A DNA stretch of 64,000 nt, taken from Corynespora cassiicola. Its lineage: Eukaryota; Ascomycota; Dothideomycetes; Pleosporales; Corynesporascaceae. Made by a program: the position numbers and the translations under genes. Of the stretch, positions 57,583 through 64,000 are shown one piece after another (positions within the stretch are counted from its first letter, which is position 1; each line of letters opens with the position of its first letter). The stretch is taken from contig JAEUWY010000020.1 of NCBI GenBank assembly GCA_022059125.1, forward strand, positions 2,046,001-2,110,000, written 5' to 3'. The notes beneath the pieces were generated by a model. That model saw nothing but the letters and a program-made list of their open reading frames with translations, searched no databases and was not told the origin of the DNA.

Positions 57583-59303
57583 TCAGCGTTGTCGGAGCGT
57601 GTCCTGGTGCTCGACCCAGAAATTCCTGCACCCTTCAATAGTGTCAGCAGCCTGCTCGTGAATTCAGCCTTGCCATGGTACAACCTACCTCTGTGCATGT
57701 TGACCTGATCCACCCACCACTCCCCAAAGCTGTCCTCAATGTCTTGCTCCGCCGTCCCCACGCGCTCGTCCCGCTTCAACCCACACATCATGCACGGCTG
57801 CGGTGCGGGAACACCGCCTTCGGCTTGTTTCAACGTACGCACGGGTAGGACTTCCTGGATATCAGGAATTACTCCGAGAGTGCCCGCCTTGATCTGGTTT
57901 GCAGCCGACACAACGTGCCGCAGCCTACCGATCTGGTCTTTCCATGCCCGCACAACGTCAGCTGCTTCCCGTTCTTCCTTCATGTTCTCGCTCTTGTCGA
58001 TGCCGGTTAATTTCATTCCCGAGGTTGCTCGTGACGATGCAGGCCCGATCCTCATGCCTTGGGACAAATGTTTGTCCCTCTTCCACCGCAGCTTCCGCCC
58101 GGCAATAATCCGTGCTGCAACAGACGCTAGCATCAGATACCCTTGCAGATAGGTAATGGTCGCTTGTTCCGCAAGTATCTTGTTCCTCATTGGCAGTGTC
58201 TGCGCGGCCATGGGCTTGAAGAGCTTGTTCTGCGCATCCGCAAAGAGTGGGGGAAACAGAGTAAGAAGTACACCCGGCGGCGGCACATTCGTAGGTGGCG
58301 ATTCTCCCGGCTGCGGATCGTCCCAAGTCGGAGACAAAACCGGCTGTGGATCAAAATTTTTGGAGCCTCCAACTGTTTTGCTTTCTTTGGGCTTGGGGGG
58401 TGCTTTTTCCGCGGCTTTGGTGGGTATGGATGCCTCCCAATCGTCGAACGTGTCCCATGAGTCGTCCTCTTTAGGTACGGCCGATGGTATTGCTTTGGCC
58501 TCCTTGGCTCGAGCTACAGAGCCGAATCCGCCAGTTTGGCGTTTCTTGGTAGATGGCGATGTGACCCCTTTCTGAGCAGATCCTCTCCGTACCTCTGGGG
58601 CCTTGGTAATTTGAGGTTGCGGCTGCGATATGCTCATATCGCCAAGCAAATCTGCTAGTCCTGAGCTGGGGGGCGGGGGCGCTGACTTGGAGTTCGATTC
58701 TGAGCCTTCAAAATCTCCAAAGTCGTCGTCGTCGTCGTCGTCGAAATCATCCTCAGCATCAAACAGCACACTTGGGTCTGCAGATTTTTTGGCTTTTACT
58801 ACTGGGGCCTTTTGCCACGATGATTCGGCTGATTGTGAAGGTTGCATTGAGGTGAATCCAAATGGATCCGGGGCAGCAGAAGGGGTACCACCCCATGAAG
58901 GCTGAGATACCTGGGCTGCCGAAAATGCGAATGGATCTTGCTTGACCGGTGCATTGTTCCATGTTGGTTGCAATGTTGGCTGCAAGGGTTGTGAGGTCGT
59001 GAACGCAAAAGGATCGTGATTTACGGATGCAGGCGGAGCGGGGGCGGCCGAGTCATCGCCTTCAAAGTCACCCCAGTCATCCTCATTATCGTTAGTTGTG
59101 GTTTTGTTCTCCTGGAAGGTTCCAAAAGAGAGGTTCTGGGGTGGCTGCTGTTGTTGAGCTACAATGGCAGGGGCCGGCGGGGCGCTGGTCAAATCATCGA
59201 AGAAGCTGAAGGTCGAGGCGGGCCGAGCACCCTGGCTTCCCGAGGATTGCTGCGGCTGCTGGGTGGGCGTAGAAGAGAACTCTGCAAAGAGATCGGCCGA
59301 CAT
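57583..59303 (-). CDS. Laa2-like AP-1 clathrin adaptor accessory protein
   Basis: Exons 57685-59303 and 57583-57625 (intron 59 bp, donor GTTGTA) give 553 residues starting MSADLFAEFSS. The N-terminal half is disordered and carries endocytic-sorting peptides: two gamma-ear-type motifs in DDWGDFEG and DFGDFEG, DPFAF repeated twice, DPFGF once, and DTFDDWEAS. The C-terminal half (about 340-553) is helical: PPGVLLTLFPPLFADAQNKL, then LAEQATITYLQGYLMLASVA, a CMMCGLKRDERV segment and the ending NFWVEHQDTLRQR, which the last 43-nt exon supplies. This matches the fungal family of yeast Laa2 (Ybl010c), which with Laa1 stabilises AP-1 on trans-Golgi and endosome membranes. An upstream donor two codons earlier gives the wrong frame, so GTTGTA is preferred. 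Confidence 0.78.
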
Positions 59304-60010
59304 GTTCAAGTGTGCACGTTACGAGGATCCGGACATGACGACCGAAGGTGTAAGGAGCTTGCGCTCGGCAACGTTTGAGTAAACAGCAAACCCGCTAAAC
59401 CCGAAACGGCCGTCCACCCAATTGCTCATCTCAAGCCACCGTGCATCATCCTTTCATCTCATCCCATCAGTGCATGCACATCTGCAAATTTGTTTTACAA
59501 AGTCAATAGGCCAGAGGGAAAAAATATCGTCGCCAGCTTTTTGCGCTACATCTTCCCGGACCGGATTTACGGGCGCCACATGTCCGGCCCAGAGGTGGCC
59601 TTGAATCCAGCAGGAGCTGAGGTACCAAACCCAAAACATCAAGACCGTTCTTGAACTGGTCAATCAAAACCCCAGATTATTGGTATCATAGTCAAGACAG
59701 CGGGACTCCGGATATATAGAATCGAAAATGTATGCGAAGAGCAGAACATAGACCTTGGACGAAGGAGTTATCACCAATCTGATACTCCGTGATTGAATGC
59801 TTTACGTTTTTTTCCCTTCAAATATTCGTCCGTCGTCATTAATTTCTTGTATACTAAATAGTTCGAGGCCGTCACTCGAGTCCGGCCAGATCCTGAAGTT
59901 GATCGTCAATATTACTCGTCACACGTCAGTTGAATACATCTCTATACTCGGGAGTATTTTTTACGCAGCATCAAATCATCGATATCTCTTCCCACCTTGG
60001 TACAAAAAAC
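59304..60010. other. Divergent promoter region
   Basis: 707 bp between the Laa2-like gene (leftward) and the dehydrogenase gene (rightward). AT-richer towards the dehydrogenase. No other feature. Confidence 0.55.
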
Positions 60011-61073
60011 ATGAGCACCTACACGCAGTTATTTCCCCCTGCTCCGACATTCACAGAAAGCAATGTAGTAGATTTATCCAGCAAGGTACCCCCGCCTCAC
60101 CCACCAAACATCTCAACCCCAAACTCACTTCCAACCACAGGTCTACCTCATAACAGGTGCAACCTCTGGCGTTGGCCTCTCCCTAGCCAAACTCCTCTAC
60201 AACCTAAACGCCACGGTCTACATCGGCGCCCGCAACCCCTCCTCCTTTAACACCGCCTCCAGCGCTATCCAGTCCTCCCACCCCACCTCCAAGGGCACTC
60301 TAAAACCCTTCACCGCAGACCTCTCCTCCCTCTCTTCCCTCAAACCTGCCATCTCCTCTCTCCTATCCCAAGAACACCGCCTAGACGTCCTCTTCCTCAA
60401 CGCAGCCATCATGACGCCCACCCCCGGCAGCAAATCTGCAGACGGCCACGACCTCGAACTAGCCGTCAACTGCCTTGGCCCCTTCATGCTCGCCAAATCT
60501 CTCGAGCCCCTCATGGTGGACGTGGCATCGCACTTTTGCCACGCCAACGCCAGCGTGCGCGTCGTGTGGGTGTCCTCGTTGCTGAACCTGGGCACGCCGG
60601 ATGGGGGTGTGCAGTTCGACGGGGACACGGGTGCACCCAGGCAACTCAGGGGAATGCAGAATTACATGCAGACCAAGGCGGGAGTGTACCTACTGAGCCA
60701 GGAGTTTGCGCGGAGGCAGAGCGGTCGGGGCCCCAGGAGGGACGAGAATGGCGTGGAGAGTAGGAATCCGCATGGCGTCGTCCATGTGGCGCTGAATCCG
60801 GGCTTCATGAAGACGGAGCTCCAGCGTCACGCTCCTCCACCTATGTGGGGGGTCATGTCGGCCGTTTTCAAGGGCCCAGAGTATGGGGCCCACACTGAGT
60901 TTTATGCCGGGCTCGCGGCTGATGTGAACAACGGAGACTTTGTGATACCATGGGGGCGAAAGGGATGTGTACCAGACCATGTGCAGGAAAGCACAAAATC
61001 GCGGGACGGGCAAGCCACTGTTAGTGAAAGGCTCTACCAGTGGTGTGAACTCCAAACAGCGCCTTTCAAGTAG
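60011..61073 (+). CDS. Short-chain dehydrogenase/reductase
   Basis: Exons 60011-60085 and 60141-61073, with a 55-bp intron, give 335 residues. The splice brings in VYLITGATSGVG, where T30-G31-x3-G35-x-G37 is the nucleotide-binding loop of the Rossmann fold. LFLNAAIM is the NAG-type motif, VWVSSLL carries the catalytic serine, and Y200-MQTK204 is the catalytic Tyr-x3-Lys. HVALNPGFMKTEL follows, as in retinol-dehydrogenase-like and WW-domain-oxidoreductase-like members. An NADP(H) or NAD(H) alcohol/ketone oxidoreductase is expected; the substrate is unknown. The 25-residue N-terminal exon is an ordinary leader. The last 60 residues bear the membrane-near end typical of this subgroup without a clear membrane span. 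Confidence 0.9.
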
Positions 61074-61470
61074 GCTAGATTCAACAGATCGATGGAACGG
61101 AACAATCAGTCAACAACCACAAAATACATTAGTGAACTTCAAGACAACAAAGCACATGCACTACGTACCATGGTACAGGCAGCATGGGCGCAAAGCTGCA
61201 GCAACAACGTGGCAACGCGTCGACATCACTAACACATGATGCAGCTTAGGGTATGATTCACGGATGCAGATATCACATTTTGTCTCCCATCAGATTCATT
61301 GAGATCATTATGAGTCTATGGAAGGACAACGCCGTTAAACCCATCCAGACCATGCATCACACGTTCAGATAAGTCATAGAGGCTTTTCCAAAGCCTCCCC
61401 GCATCCCCAGAACCCGCTATCTAGGAACTTTTGTGAAAGAAACAAGCTAAACCACCGGTGGGCGAATCGC
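61074..61470. other. Convergent 3' region
   Basis: About 400 bp between the dehydrogenase and tef1, both ending here. It should contain the 3' UTR of each. No gene seen. Confidence 0.6.

Positions 61471-64000
<2,530 letters not shown>

Overview
The window is nuclear DNA of a filamentous ascomycete (Pezizomycotina). The class Dothideomycetes, probably Pleosporales, is my best guess from family flavour only. Evidence for the kingdom: about 25 protein genes, most split by GT-AG introns of 45-75 bp; fungal-only families (Zn2Cys6 and fungal-specific transcription factors, Vid24, PAS kinase); a class-typical tef1 with a 5-nt first coding exon and a 278-bp third intron; and no bacterial operon logic. 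I rebuilt exon joins by reading splice sites and checking frame and family motifs; the joins are listed under each gene.

Layout. 0.9-10.2 kb: a SET-domain protein, the DEAD-box ribosome-biogenesis helicase Dbp8, a Vid24/Gid4-type degron receptor and an unrecognised protein. 10.2-13.9 kb: GC-rich, simple-sequence-rich and without a gene. 13.9-26.9 kb: accessory mix with a cytochrome P450, a flavin-binding split-barrel protein, a proline-rich protein ending in a CaaX box, a small orphan, an EXPERA-like ER membrane protein, an etherase-type GST and a regulator-like protein without a zinc cluster. 27.7-36.8 kb: a sugar-type MFS transporter, a Zn2Cys6 transcription factor whose zinc cluster is split by a GC-AG intron, and a class III CoA-transferase; this looks like a small catabolic neighbourhood (inference). 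37.5-38.4 kb: a four-exon-read C2H2 protein (three coding exons). 38.4-41.3 kb: AT-rich and gene-free.

41.3-44.9 kb is a compact housekeeping block in two head-to-head pairs: RNA polymerase III subunit Rpc11 with an ankyrin protein, and the splicing factor SF3b5 with a coiled-coil protein. 46.3-63.3 kb holds an epoxide-hydrolase-like protein, a TALE homeodomain/C2H2 regulator with polyglutamine, PAS kinase, a Laa2-like AP-1 accessory protein, a short-chain dehydrogenase and EF-1alpha (tef1).

No CRISPR, rRNA, confident tRNA or intact transposon was seen. No gene set forms an obviously new system. The most unusual signals are at the RNA-processing level: a 48-nt in-frame intron inside the PAS-kinase activation segment, a GC-AG intron inside a zinc cluster, and two abutting introns (a possible recursive-splice site) in RPC11. 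The CaaX-ended proline-rich protein and a near-perfect 17/18-bp inverted repeat upstream of the transporter are also worth attention.
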